The notes under the pieces: generated by a model | Told to the model about the DNA's origin: nothing | Database searches by the model: none | Seen by the model: only the letters and a program-made list of their open reading frames with translations | Shown: positions 23,132 through 34,676 of the stretch, one piece after another | How the letters are laid out: each line of letters opens with the position of its first letter | Position numbering within the stretch: the first letter of the stretch is position 1 | Assembly: GCA_004009845.1 (NCBI GenBank) | Contig: RMBW01000011.1 | Coordinates: 186,001-250,000 of the forward strand | Length of the DNA: 64,000 nucleotides | Direction of reading: 5' to 3' | Source of the DNA: Davidsoniella eucalypti | Taxonomy: Eukaryota; Ascomycota; Sordariomycetes; Microascales; Ceratocystidaceae | Position numbers and translations under genes: made by a program

Positions 23132-25610
23132 ACGGCTCGATCATCTTACGACATAACCTACCTACCTCCTTTCCATCATTTATTAAGCTTGGTAATGCGA
23201 ATATCTACTTTAACCGCTACAGCACTTCAGACGTGTTGTTTCCTTTGTCAAACCTGACACTATTCGTTTCTCATAAATGTCGTAAAATGGCATATATACT
23301 TTCATATCTCTACTATACTATTTAATCATAGGACCCGTCTCGGACCATAACACCTACACGCTCTTTATCAACTCTTTTGTATTCTCATCGGCTATAGCCA
23401 GCTGCCACCCAATCTCGATCTCAAGGATCAAATGCCCCCCTACGCTTAATCATATTTCCATTTATTATTTTTTATGTGTTGTCCTTATATTCTCTTCTTC
23501 GATTACAACCTACCTTGGTACGATTATTTATCCTCTGGCTCATTACTTCTCATTTCTTATCTGTTGGGCATAGTCATTTGACACATCATCCTCGGCGTTT
23601 ATCTGCTCGTTGTTCTTTATTTTTTATTTATTTGGGTAATTTGGGATGTGACTACTCGCACAGTTCTTTGTTTTGTCTTCTATCTTGCCTTTTTTTTTTT
23701 CTTTCTCGTTTTTCCTAAGCAGCTATGAGCTCTACTACACTCATTTACCCTATTTTCTTTCTCGTTTCCTATTCTCGGTTTACTTTTTGGCTTTATTTTG
23801 GTCAATATCACGTGCCTTATTATTTAGTTTTGGAGTTTGACGATTGAGGTACTATCGTCAGTTACACTTTGCGTCTTATTTGTGCTTGGTTGGTTTTGCC
23901 ATATTGTGTACGGGAACAAAAATAGAGACATATCCAACGGCCTTACATGCCTTATACATAACTATAATGACTTTTTGGTCAATCAATTGGCAGTGAAAAG
24001 TCGTGAGCAATATTTGTAGTGTACAATATAATCATATCACCACCATAATAACAAGACTCAGAATAAAGGAAAATCAAACTTGATTGAGGAAAAGTACCAA
24101 GAAAGAAGGGATTCCCATTGATGAAATAAGCTCTTACTTCTGTTGTAATATCTAATAACTTTTATTCATTCATACACTAATGACCTTGAAAAATGAGAGT
24201 TGAGAGAAAAAAGAAATGTGAAGCAGAGAAAAATCTAAAAACACAGTGAAACAAAAATGAATAAAAAAAACATAACCTACACCAACTCAAATCCTATAAA
24301 CCCAAATCCGACCGACCTTTTAATACAAAAGATTGAAAGAAGAAAAATAACCAAAAACAGACAAAGAGAATATGAGAGGTAAGAATGAGCAAGTCGAAGC
24401 TCCTGAGGCCACTGGGCTTAGAATGGATATAACTACAGATATTTCTGTATACAGGGAAAAAAACAAGGTTGATCCAAAGTAAGCAGTTCAAAAGACAACT
24501 GCTCTGAGCAATTAGATTAAAAATACGCAAATAATACTGAGATCTAGCAAAAAAAAAAACAAGTTGTGGCTCAGTAGAAGTGGTATAGATGAAAGGGGGC
24601 TATAACGGAAGTTGGACGGTCCGTTGGCTGGTAGGCGCAGTATTCTTATATCTTGGTGAGGTGGCAGTGAGCACAACGTTGTTGTAGTTGGACAAAAAGT
24701 ATCCGTGAACCGAAGCATGAATAAGAGACTCATACTTTTTATGTAAGACAAAACTCAGATAGTCGTGACTATTATTTAGTAAAGTGATAAAGTAAATGGA
24801 AATGATGAGTAGTCTTAGCCATTATATTCTAATCTATGTGGTCACACATAGGTAACTCTGTATGCCTAAATGCTAAGATGTAGTACATACAAGTGCTTTT
24901 CGATCGTGGGTACCAGCGTCGTGCACGAGGTGTCTGCATAACGCCTTGATTTTAGTTGGAGATTCACGTGATTGATGATACTACGCACCAACAGTAGAAA
25001 CTACGAGATAACAAAGACAGGAAGAGATAGATGGGAGAGAACGGGCCTTTAGTTAGCTAGACGCGTTGTCATTAGGGGGGGCTTGTTTGCCGATGAGATT
25101 TTGCTAATTGTACGTTAACGAATGTCACGGCAATCTTGACACACTTTTGGAATAGAACAGCCACAATTGTACTGTTTAGTCCCAAGTACATGTATACGCT
25201 ACGTTGCACGACGCTTGACCCATGAGAAAGAGGGGAATCGAGGTGTCATGTACAACAATATAGTTTGAAAACCAGGAAAAGGAAAGGGGGGGGATCGTTG
25301 AAGTGTGACATGTTGCTTGGTGTTTTGATTGTGCACAGACTTGCCTATCCCGCCTCCCTGGTCATCAAGTCTATTACCTGCTTAAATTGCTGGTATGTCT
25401 TCGTATCGTACTGATACATATTTGATATCTAGCTCCCCAGTTTCTCTCTTGGATATTCCAGTTCTTTTTGTCTTATCCTTTTTTTCCTTTTCCACATGCC
25501 CCATCTAGATAGATACATATATCTAATCTACCAAGATATATCGTCTTCATTTTTTCATACTACCTCTCTAGTTCCAGAGCCAGCCCAATCCCTATTACCT
25601 AGCCGCCGTC
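23132..25610. other. intergenic, no gene seen
   Basis: The first part is pyrimidine-rich and likely the 3' UTR of the SEC2-like gene. A TCACGTG lies at 23808-23814 and a full TCACGTGA at 24964-24971. From about 25430 the plus strand is CT-rich, which would suit a promoter for the small ORF at 25611. No coding sequence is supported. Confidence 0.45.
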
Positions 25611-25835
25611 ATGTACGACATTACCCCTTATATTCGTCTGTCCAACATTGCCCGGAGTTTTATTCGGCAGAACCGCCAGCCTGGATATGCTCACGATGGC
25701 GAAAACAATATGTCCTCGGAATCTCTTCAATTCTCCCAACATGCTGAAGCCAAGTCTTTGAGATCACAACTGTCTTCAAGGGCTTCAGAAGAGACGCTGA
25801 TAGGGTCTTCTTTGGCTGCCAAGGTCGAGAAATAG
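25611..25835 (+). CDS. small unknown protein, 74 residues
   Basis: The ATG follows a CT-rich leader and has a good context (GCCGTCATGT). The peptide starts MYDITPYIRLSNIARSFIRQ, a possible amphipathic helix, and continues as a Ser/Gln/Glu-rich tail ending in a short helix. Codon usage is mixed but better than chance ORFs nearby. No family is recognised. It could be a short gene or the first exon of a longer one, though no good donor follows. Confidence 0.45.
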   Translation: MYDITPYIRLSNIARSFIRQNRQPGYAHDGENNMSSESLQFSQHAEAKSLRSQLSSRASEETLIGSSLAAKVEK

Positions 25836-25953
25836 ATTACGCTTCCCACAACACAACGTTGATCGATAGGTTATTCAGCCTCCGTTTGATTTGATCATAT
25901 TGTTCAAGGCCAAACACCCGCGTACTTGACGTCAACTTGACGACAAGTAGTTG

Positions 25954-26045
25954 CGTAGCCCGGCTTTGATTTGATTTGATTATATTTAACGTCTACCTAA
26001 ATCACTAAGATCATACGACGCCGGATTGGATACCGTAGCCCGGCT
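25954..26045. repeat. 12-bp direct repeats 80 bp apart
   Basis: The sequence CGTAGCCCGGCT occurs at 25954-25965 and again at 26034-26045. Between them lie a TTGAT-rich tract and unremarkable DNA. It could be a small duplication or an insertion footprint. Confidence 0.6.
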
Positions 26046-26091
26046 CTTATTGGTCGGCCCGTTTCAAGACTGTTGATCGCCATCACCACCT

Positions 26092-26107
26092 CAATAGTCA
26101 ATATCAC
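26092..26107 (+). repeat. left copy of a 16-bp target-site duplication
   Basis: CAATAGTCAATATCAC is identical to 26845-26860. The two copies bracket the 737-bp insert described next. Confidence 0.75.
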
Positions 26108-26844
26108 AACCTTCCCTCCTACAACCCTCGGGGGGGTACCTTTGAGTTCGAGTACCTCCCCCTTTGTCCAAAGACGAATTTTTCCCCTTCGTCGTGGGTT
26201 TTCAAGAGCGACCAGCACATATTCCCGATGCTGCTGTCCATTCTTTTTATCTTTTAGACGCTTGTCTTTATTGATGCATCGAGTTATGAGGCCTTGAGCC
26301 CGACTTTTTTCCTCTCTCGAGGGATGTTCTCACCAACAATCGCCCCCTTTTCGCCACACTCTCTCGCGATCGCTGGTCTCCCGAGTCACTACACACTACA
26401 AATCTCAGGGAGACACACTCATACTCGAAGGGCAACCTATTTTTGAAGGTTCCGGAAGCCCAACCCGCGGCGCGGGAGTCTTGTCGCTGTGCCTCTACCA
26501 TCGCACCCGACTCGACTACGCCAATTTTTCTCTTCTCGCGACACTCGATCACCAGCCTCTTGGAGGCGCGTCGGATGGTGCGGTCACCTGATTACGTGGA
26601 TGGTAGCCCCACTTAGGGCTTGGATGATGTGGGTCTTTTTTGGGGAATGGTTTGAGGATGTTTTGAAGTTACAGGGGGTATCCCTGAAGGCGTCCTATGG
26701 AGCCCGGGAGGGTAGTCCGGACCCGGACTAGGATACGGGCGGAGGAGACAGAAAACCCGGTGACAGAAAAATCGGCACGACCGGACTCGAAAATCCACTC
26801 GTAATAGTTTAGGAAGAGAATAAATATAACAACAACAACAACAA
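26108..26844 (+). mobile_element. 737-bp insert, SINE-like or truncated LINE
   Basis: The segment is bracketed by perfect 16-bp direct repeats and ends at its right side in an AAC-repeat tail (about 26827-26844). This is the pattern left by target-primed reverse transcription: a variable-length target duplication and a simple-repeat 3' tail. The insert is richer in G, C and CpG than the flanks. Near its left end is GAGTTCGAGTACC, which resembles a polymerase III B box, but no clear A box accompanies it. No reverse-transcriptase motif is encoded, so it is either a non-autonomous element or the 5'-truncated end of a LINE. The right edge lies one base from the mature 5' end of the tRNA gene. The family is unknown. 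Confidence 0.5.
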
Positions 26845-26860
26845 CAATAGTCAATATCAC
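26845..26860 (+). repeat. right copy of the 16-bp target-site duplication
   Basis: The sequence is identical to 26092-26107. It lies between the AAC-repeat tail and the first base of the tRNA gene (26862). Confidence 0.75.
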
Positions 26861-26861
26861 G

Positions 26862-26970
26862 GGCAAGATGGCCGAGCGGTCTAAGGCGCTGTGTTCAGGT
26901 TATTCTACCATCCAGATAGATAATCTTCGCAGTGGAGCAATCCGCGCGAGTTCGAATCTCGTTCTTGTCA
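26862..26970 (+). tRNA. tRNA-Leu(CAG) with a 27-nt intron
   Basis: The acceptor stem GGCAAGA (26862-26868) pairs with TCTTGTC (26963-26969), followed by discriminator A, the leucine identity base. The D arm is GCCGAGCGGTCTAAGGC (also the A box). The anticodon stem CTGTG (26889-26893) pairs with CGCAG (26928-26932). The loop TTCAGG-T carries anticodon CAG at 26896-26898. An intron at 26900-26926 splits the loop after position 37, the canonical site. A variable arm with GGA/TCC stem follows, then T arm GCGAG-TTCGAAT-CTCGT (26946-26962, B box). T runs from 26977 and 26990 would terminate polymerase III. A serine tRNA with CAG, as in CTG-clade yeasts, would have discriminator G. Confidence 0.95.
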
Positions 26971-27221
26971 ACATATGTTTTATGCCTCGTTTTTGCAATC
27001 GTTTTTTGCTATTCTTTGCCAGGTCTTTCATCTTTTTATATCAATGACTTGTAGTAAATGGGCGGTTTTCTTTGATATCTCTTTTTGATTTGTTTTGCGT
27101 ACACGTTCTCCTATATGTGTTGCCTAGGCTTTTACGGGAATCCCTCTAGGTTCAATATATCGCTATATATGACGGTCTCTGGCCGATATCATGACTTTAC
27201 AATTTTTCTTCCTACAATACT

Positions 27222-28262
27222 CTATAGATTGACCGGTTGTTGTTCCTGGCCTCGTGTCTTACCCGTCATCTCTGCCATTGTCCATTCATAAACAGCCCAC
27301 TGTATGGAATTGACAGCAAACGCTCGTATACTACAAACTCCAAACCCGCGGAAAAATACTCTCCAGCCTTCGGTCCGGTACGCATCTCGAGCAGCTTGTA
27401 GGGCACCTACGGGCTTCTGTGAGCTATTCTGGTGTCCGCTAGGCAACAGTGGCGCCGTTATAGTCTGTGGGAGAACGCCGTTGTGCTTGTTGTATCTATT
27501 GAATAGCCTAGGATCTGTCTGTACACGGGTCTTGATGACATCCAGTGGAAAGATACTGGCCCAAGTGACTATGCCGGCTATGCCTCCACAGAGAAGTGTC
27601 TGAGCCGCAGCGTTCGAAGCTGACGATATCCCCAGCGTCCTTTGGAGCCCTTCGTAAGACCAGAAATAGAAACCATACCCGATACTATCACGAAGTGCAG
27701 TTACTACACCCCCGCTAAACAAGCCTCTGACTCCAGCAGTACGTAGAATTTCCCGTGTTATCTGGATACTGCCAGTTTTCTGTAGACGCTGTCCTTGGTC
27801 TATATTATGTGTGCCGAAGACGAGTAGCTGGGCCCGGCATTTGATCAGCTCAGTCGGCGTACTAACAACCCAAGTTGCGAGGCCGCCTATAGCACCAGCA
27901 AGCCAGACGGCTGTGAGTGTTGGCGTTCGAGCTGTAGTGTCTGAAGGAACTCCGTCGGTCGGCAAAACTGAAGTGCCTAAGAAAGGCAAGGTGGCCAAGA
28001 GTGAAGCACTGCGATTATAGGTAACAAACAGTAGTGCGTTCAAGGCGCCATATCCAAGGATTGGCGCGGCGGTTCCAGCGGCAAATGAGCGGAGGAGTCG
28101 TCTAGAGAATGATGGTTTAATGGGTGATGCCGATGATGGTGTTGCTGGTGTTACCGGTGCTGCAGGAGTCGCTTGAAGTTTGACTTTGAGTATATCGAGC
28201 GGATTGCCGATTATGATACCCACGGCACCAGAAATGTAGCCGGCCCAAAAATCAGCCGACAT
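27222..28262 (-). CDS. mitochondrial carrier family (SLC25) protein
   Basis: The protein is 346 residues, intronless, with ATG at 28262. Three carrier repeats are visible through their signatures: PLDILK at residues 21-26, PTELIK at 136-141 and PLDVIK at 239-244. Each follows the odd-numbered helix of its repeat, with the usual GG-containing even helices. The opening FWAGYISGAVGIIIGNP and the overall arrangement resemble carriers of the SLC25A45/47/48 and fungal amino-acid carrier groups. A Pro/Ala/Thr-rich insert at residues about 32-50 lengthens the first matrix loop. The substrate cannot be read from the sequence. It should sit in the inner mitochondrial membrane. The next gene lies 2.4 kb away, so promoter space is ample. 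Confidence 0.9.
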   Translation of the reverse strand: MSADFWAGYISGAVGIIIGNPLDILKVKLQATPAAPVTPATPSSASPIKPSFSRRLLRSFAAGTAAPILGYGALNALLFVTYNRSASLLATLPFLGTSVLPTDGVPSDTTARTPTLTAVWLAGAIGGLATWVVSTPTELIKCRAQLLVFGTHNIDQGQRLQKTGSIQITREILRTAGVRGLFSGGVVTALRDSIGYGFYFWSYEGLQRTLGISSASNAAAQTLLCGGIAGIVTWASIFPLDVIKTRVQTDPRLFNRYNKHNGVLPQTITAPLLPSGHQNSSQKPVGALQAARDAYRTEGWRVFFRGFGVCSIRAFAVNSIQWAVYEWTMAEMTGKTRGQEQQPVNL

Positions 28263-30667
28263 TTTATTTGTTCAAAGCTCGGCCTGGTAACACGAAATGG
28301 CCAAGATCTTATGAGCTACTTTGTTCTTTTTTTTTTTTTCGTTTTTGAGAGTATTGACATATAGCAGTCCAAGACTAATTCTATACTATCAATATATGGC
28401 AGACACAAGTTTACCAGAACAGATATAGTGCCTTCTGTATATGAACAAGTCAGTCGGTTTGCTTCGTACAATGTATACCATATATCTTGATATTGTATGT
28501 AAAGGCCGTCTCATGGGTCCGTGACAGATAGGTGTAGTAGGATCACGAGTCCGTTCCGTTGTAGATCCCCTCTTTTTCGGAATCTTGAGGGATTTTTGGG
28601 CTTCTCCTCAGACTTCAGAGCCGAAAAGCCCTGTACTTTGCAAACCCATCTTGAATGTTTATCTGTATGGCCCCAAAGTGGGGGTTAGATCATGGCTAGC
28701 CCTAATGGTATTTAGGGTCTCGAACCAGTAGCCAAGCCCATAGTCAAGAGAAACATAATTTACCACTATGTTATTGCCATTTAACACAAGTAGTTATTGT
28801 GTATGATAATTGATATATTGGAATTATAATTCATCTTGGCCGTTGCACAGCAATATGTTATATTTTACATGTTATGAGGGCTCAGACTGCCGATATCTAT
28901 ACTAAGGAAAACGTTGCAAAAGTGATCAAGACACTGAATATATGACTCTTTGGCAGGATATATGTAACATACCAAGCGGCATGCAGGCTAATGCTAAAGT
29001 AGGTGATTGATCATACAGTCCATGTACTACACGACAACATAGTAGTAGTTGTTGAAATCTTGCTATGGCTACTGCTGCTACCTGTCCTGTCTTTTTCTGC
29101 AAGACATGGCATGGGCACGACAGGCTGACCATGTGAGCAAATCCCAAGGCAAGCTGTTGATGATGTCATCTGCTAGCTAAACGACGGCAGTGAGCGGATA
29201 ACAAATCAAAGTAACCAAGAAGCAACGGCGCATCCGATGGTAGCCCTGATTTTTCAAATAACAGATAGACAACATGCTGAAGATGCGTGATTCGAGCCCA
29301 TATAAAGGCAACTCAATCTGCACATGTGAAATGACACAGACACCGCCAATTCCAGCGACATGATACACCTCAAGACTGCATACGTGTTTCTGCTAGGTTT
29401 ATATCGAGCTGTGATGGTGACTACTATTGCTTATGGGATTCGGGACTGCTAGTCGCAAGGCATAAATTGCCAGTCATTGGCACTATGATCACAGTCTATC
29501 TAGTTTGATAATGCAACTATAAAGCCACGCTTTGTTACGCGAGGCGTGTGATCAAAGTTTGGTGGCACGGGACCGAGGGTTCTTGCCGTTTCCTATCTGG
29601 AGTGAAATAGAGGCTAAATTGTAGTCTTGTGGGCAAAGGAAGGAATAAGTAGTTTTGTGATATATTGGCTTATTGATTTCAGTTCTAGTTGAAATGCGTG
29701 GCTGCATATATGTAGTTGAATATATTCTTCATTTATTTGTTGGCATTATCGCGGCTCAACAAATAGCCAATTTAGATTTGGCCCACCCCTCCTCGTATCG
29801 ATTCTGTCTCAATGTGTCGAAATAATAGCAGCCTTGTCTAATATCATGTATCAAGACACAAAATCATCTCAATCCAATGACTATATCTATCGACCCGACC
29901 CTTCTACATGGAAACGAAATTGGACACTTCCTGATTCTATAATATCTGTCTTGTGGAATATTCTCTATTTGTCACTCTACTGCCTCAACACATACTATTT
30001 ACTACTATTTTGTATGTGCCCAGGGTTCGCATCTAGGGTTCATTTTCACTGTTGTTTTTGAGGGGTGACGCTATTTGGATTAGGCCATCTTTACACTGGT
30101 CTGTGTGCCGTTTTTTTTTCTGTCGACTCGCTCTCCCTGAAGAATCCGGGTAGCTGAATTGATTTTACTCTGGCTGACTTCTTGCTGATACTAAAATATT
30201 GCCTCCAGCGAGCCCATCCCATCAGCTGTCTCTCTTTCTCTCTCCCTTTGCCAACCTCGAAACGAAGCCTTTTGTCGACGCTCCGTAATATACATCTGGA
30301 ATTGCACTTTGCCGTCGCTATTCTTGTCTCTCGTTTTCACTGCCTCTGCATTGCTTTTGATTTTCATCTGGAGCCTGGATTGCTACTCGAGCCGTCCGCC
30401 TCGACATCGTGTACTCGAAGAATCGATTCCCCTCCGAAGATTTTGTCCGTTTAACTGCCAATATCGATACCCACTATCGATAGCGTCCTACCGATCAACC
30501 AGCAAAGTTCCTACGTCTTCTGCAATATACACTCCCCGAGCAAACAGCCTTAGCCTTATACTACGCATATAGTCGTTCCGCCAAAGCCAAGGCACAAAAT
30601 ATATCACATCCGACTCCTCCACTCTGCGCCCCAAGATATTGGTAGCTTACGATACCAATCCACTCCA
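28263..30667. other. intergenic between the carrier and the CCCH gene
   Basis: No gene is supported. From about 30100 the plus strand is CT-rich, consistent with promoter and leader of the CCCH gene. A GGTTCGAGACC-like box on the minus strand near 28720-28730 lacks the rest of a tRNA. Confidence 0.5.
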
Positions 30668-33505
30668 ATGCCTGTAGGCAAGACAACAGACCACCCTCCT
30701 CGCTCTGGATCTTCTGCAGCAACGTCCAAGACCAAGAGCGATAAATCAGCGGCTGCCAACGCCACCTCGGGCTCGGCATCTTCCGGAGGTGCCCGCAACA
30801 TCAACATGGTCGGAAGCAGTGGACGTGGAGAAGCCAACAACAATGCTAGCAGCCAGGCAGGAAATAGCCGGTTCGATGGCCCTCGTAGCCCTCCTAGTAT
30901 GTCTCCATCCCCACGACAAGTCTTATATATACACCCGCCACCGTATCTCCAGTGTAGCCTCAGTCTCTGTTGGAAAACCCACTGAAGAGCAACTAGGACA
31001 CTAGGATTTGTCGATAGTTGTCGACATCAGTCAATCTCTTGTATCAATCACTGCCCTTCACGTCCTCTTTTCATAATAGCTAGACAGTCACGTATTACCA
31101 GCAAGTTGCTGTGCTCGACGAGAGATATCGGAGAGGCTGGTACACTGTATAGCAGCTTAGGCTGGAACAGGAAGACAAGCAGACAAACGTATGCAGCTCG
31201 CGTGCTCTGGACCTGCCTCGAACCGAACTCATCTTGTGGTGGCTGGCTGTTGCTTGGTAATCGGCTGTTGGTACGACTAATTTGGTAGTGTCGTTGGCTC
31301 GATTCCGTGACTTTATCCTTCTGATTCCATCGTCTCAACGGTTCCCAGCACATAGAAATTGTCTTTCTCTTTCTTTTAACATATCTTTATTACACAGATA
31401 CCGCTCATGTGCCCTGCAAGTTCTTTCGTCAGGGCGCCTGCCAAGCCGGAAACGCTTGTCCCTTTAGTCACGATATAGGCGCTGCTGCCGAGAACGTGTG
31501 CAAATACTTTGCAAAGGTAAGGAAATACACATATTCCTACTCGCTTATTATTCGAGTGTATCGCACAAGAAGAGCTTGTCGTGACATCTTTACCATCTAC
31601 TTCTTGGGAGCAAATATCGGGTTAAAAAGGGAGAATGCCCATTCTGATAGCATCACTTCTTTCTCAAAGCCCCCTCTTTCTCCCGCTAAAATCGCGTTGA
31701 GAATCACCCCGCTTCACCGAGCTAATCCATGAGTTTTGTCTGTGATTAACCCCCCACCAAACACACAAGGATCTAAGATGCCTGGCAAACCAGGGTTGGC
31801 TGCCAAACAAGTCACTTAAAGAGAATGCTTCAGTTTCCACTTTGTGAAACTAACACACACGCCTTACTGCCATATTCGTCTTCAACGTCGATCTTGCAGT
31901 ATCAAGTTTGCTAACCATATTACTGGCACGTGGCTATAGGGAAACTGCAAGTTTGGCCCCAAATGCGCCAACATCCATGTCCTTCCTGATGGTAGACGCG
32001 TCAACTATGGGAAACATGGCCTAACTCTCGGAGGCCCTGCCCTGGCTATCGGACGACAACATCATAACCCAGCTGCATTCGCGCAAAACAGTAATGCTAG
32101 TGCCCTTACCTTTAGTCTGAGAGGCGAGCCTAATGGCTCAGAGTACAGCTATGATGAGCGTTCGGTATCTCAGCAGCCGCTGATTGGCTCTCTTCCCAAC
32201 GGAATGGGCGACATCCCCTCGATCGAAGTACCCTATCCCAGCGAAACCTTCGACTCACCCCGCGATGATACCGCTACTCGGATGGGCCTCGGTCTCTCTC
32301 CTGTCGGTAAATTCACTGCTCTTGATGCGCCGCTCCCCCCTTCGTTTGACTCGAACGGGTTCAGCAATGTGGCACTATTTCCAAATGGCCCATGGCCTGC
32401 ATCAGTGCCCTCCAAGTTCATGGAGTCACCTCTTCCTAGTCTCCAAGATCCTCGCGGCTCCGATGCCCTAAACCTCCTCCACAAAAGTGCATTTGGTGGT
32501 GAGGCCTATCTTTCTACATCAAATGTAATGGCTCCTGGGAGCCCATCTACCAATCTCTTGGCCGTGGGCGAGGAACAATTTGGTAGACGTGCTATGCACT
32601 CTAGTCGTTTTGCCAAGCCCAAGATGCTAAGTTCTAGTGTCCCCAAGGGCAACATGACGGTTGACCATGATTGGGACCCTGAATTTGCGTTCTTGGAGGA
32701 AGATTATGTACCGCAGAATCTACAAGATCTTCTCACTCCCGCTGAGAAGGCCCGTCGCGGCTCTCTCCGTGCGACTGATGCCGAGGAGCCTTCCGGCCTA
32801 TCTGGAAGTTATAAGTATGGTAGTCCGATTCTTAGCGGTAGCCCTAGTCGCTGGGGTCCCATATACCCTCGCCAAAAAGAAAAGGAAGAAGAAGATGCTC
32901 GTATCAACCGAGTGTCAGCCTTTGGGGTTGTGGGATCACCTCTGCGCAACTCAAGCTTGGCTTCAGAGGTTGTTCGTCCGTCTGGCCTCAGCGGCGGCTT
33001 CCCCTCTAGCCTAGGTGGTAAGCCCTTAAGTGGCAGCTTTAACGGCAGCTTCAACGGCAGCTTCAACGGAAATGATGGATTCTCTATGCTTTCTCAGCAA
33101 TTAGGTCGCACTCGCCTTGAAGATAACTCGCGTCTGTCGGGCTCTCCCCTCAGTTCCAGCCTGAGCAACATGAACAGCCTCAGCGCCCTGAATGCTATCA
33201 AGGAGCGTCAAAGCATATCTGTAGCTACAGCCCCACCCTCACGCCTCACGACGACGATCAATGAGGAGGACGAAGATGACATGCTGTTCGATATGGAAGA
33301 ACATGACGCTAGTGGCGATCAGGGCGATAGCCACGGTCTATCCTCCGGAATATCTTCAAACCCCTCTGCAGTCGCCAACGATGTGCAGAACAAGGCGCCG
33401 GAGAAGGCTGTATCCACTCCGTCTGTTTGGAGCTACTCTGCAGTCCTCAAGGCGTCGCCAGCACCTGCTCCCGTGAAACCTGCTACTTCTAGTGCTTCTT
33501 CGTGA
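30668..33505 (+). CDS. two-finger CCCH zinc protein (Lee1/Cps3-like)
   Basis: Three exons (30668-30896, 31398-31516, 31940-33505) give 637 residues. The introns of 501 and 423 bp use donors GTATGT and GTAAGG, and acceptors ACAG and TATAG. After a Ser/Gly/Asn-rich N-terminus, two C-x7-C-x5-C-x3-H fingers follow: residues 83-101 (CKFFRQGACQAGNACPFSH) and 111-129 (CKYFAK then GNCKFGPKCANIH). The second finger is split by intron 2. Such paired fingers bind RNA. The large last exon is Ser/Pro-rich and disordered. It contains a conserved-looking core (DWDPEFAFLEEDYVPQNLQD), a short SFNG repeat at about 33035-33070 and an acidic patch (NEEDEDDMLFDMEEHD). Similarity to yeast Lee1 and fission-yeast Cps3 rests on the finger pair; the function in this fungus is unassigned. 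Confidence 0.85.
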
Positions 33506-34676
33506 GCAGATCGTGTAGCTGGTCCATCACTACAACTCTCTTTTATTTCAAGTTGACAAGTATTTCATGGAATCATTAGTATCAGCAAGAAACGGCACTT
33601 TTTTATAACTTTTGTTGTATAGATTTTTCCTTTTTGCCATTACTATACTTCTGTTGCTCTATGCCTCATTTGTTTTCTTTCGTTTTTGCATCCTTTCACG
33701 TCAATCTAATATCTACACCAACCCGACATCACATAAAAACAGAAAATACTACCGTCTTTTGCTTTGGATATCTACAGCTTATGACTTTGTCATGTTTCAA
33801 GCTGTCGATATCCATCACGTCATGTTTACAATATTCGCTTACTTTTCTCCTACTTTTTCCACCCCTTCATCATCTTGTATCTTTTTAACCCCCAATTGTT
33901 TTTCTTTTATTATTTCATTCTTTTTCTTTTTCATGGGAAGGGAGGCTGTCCTTACTCTTTACGGTTACGGTAACAAAAAAAGACCTCATGTTAGACAAAA
34001 TTTGATCTGTTATTTATTCACATTACATATATATTATAGCTGTCTTGATTTTTTTTCTCCTTCAATTCAAATGCACGCATTTTCAGTCTATCTATCTCAA
34101 GTGGTATAAACGAAAGGAATCAAAGTGTGTAACGATGGTTAGATGTATGAAGTCAAAATGTATACAGTGTAGTGCATTCAAAACACAACATTTCCATGAT
34201 ACTTCCCTGAGTGAACGATAATGCTTCAACACACACATATCCAGTATCGTCAAATAGCTTATATCATACTATTGGCATAACAGATAGGTATTAAGTGTCT
34301 TGAGGGGAGTTACGAGATGAAGGTTGTAAATTAGATATATCACTGTGGCTTGGGATAAAACTCAAGTGCAATATATGTCACATACACATTAAGATACAAG
34401 TTGAAAGAAAAAAAAAGATATATTTTAGTTTACGAAATGAATGATGGAAATTAGACTGACTGATGATGATGACTAGGTATAAAAATGTGAAATATGAAGG
34501 GCGTGAAGGATATGAAAGTGGAAAGATGATGAGATGATTATGTACGTATGAAGGCGAATGACAAAAAAAAAACCTGTGAAAAATGGAAAGCTTGACGAAT
34601 GTCCAATAGAAAGATTTTGAGGGTTATTCATAGAAATGAGCCCTGTTTTTGAGCAAACTGGAATGAGATATTCCAT
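33506..34676. other. tail-to-tail intergenic region
   Basis: This stretch holds the 3' ends of the CCCH gene and the permease. The plus strand is T-rich up to about 34080 and A-rich afterwards, consistent with two converging 3' UTRs. ORFs such as 33612-34109 are T-rich shadows rich in Phe, Ser and Leu. Confidence 0.5.

Noticed and set aside
28715..28735. B-box like GGTTCGAGACC on the minus strand
   Set aside because: No pairing T stem, A box or acceptor stem surrounds it.
33612..34109. 165-codon ORF after the CCCH gene
   Set aside because: Phe/Ser/Leu/Tyr-rich product of a T-rich 3' UTR. It starts from a non-ATG codon in the frame offered.
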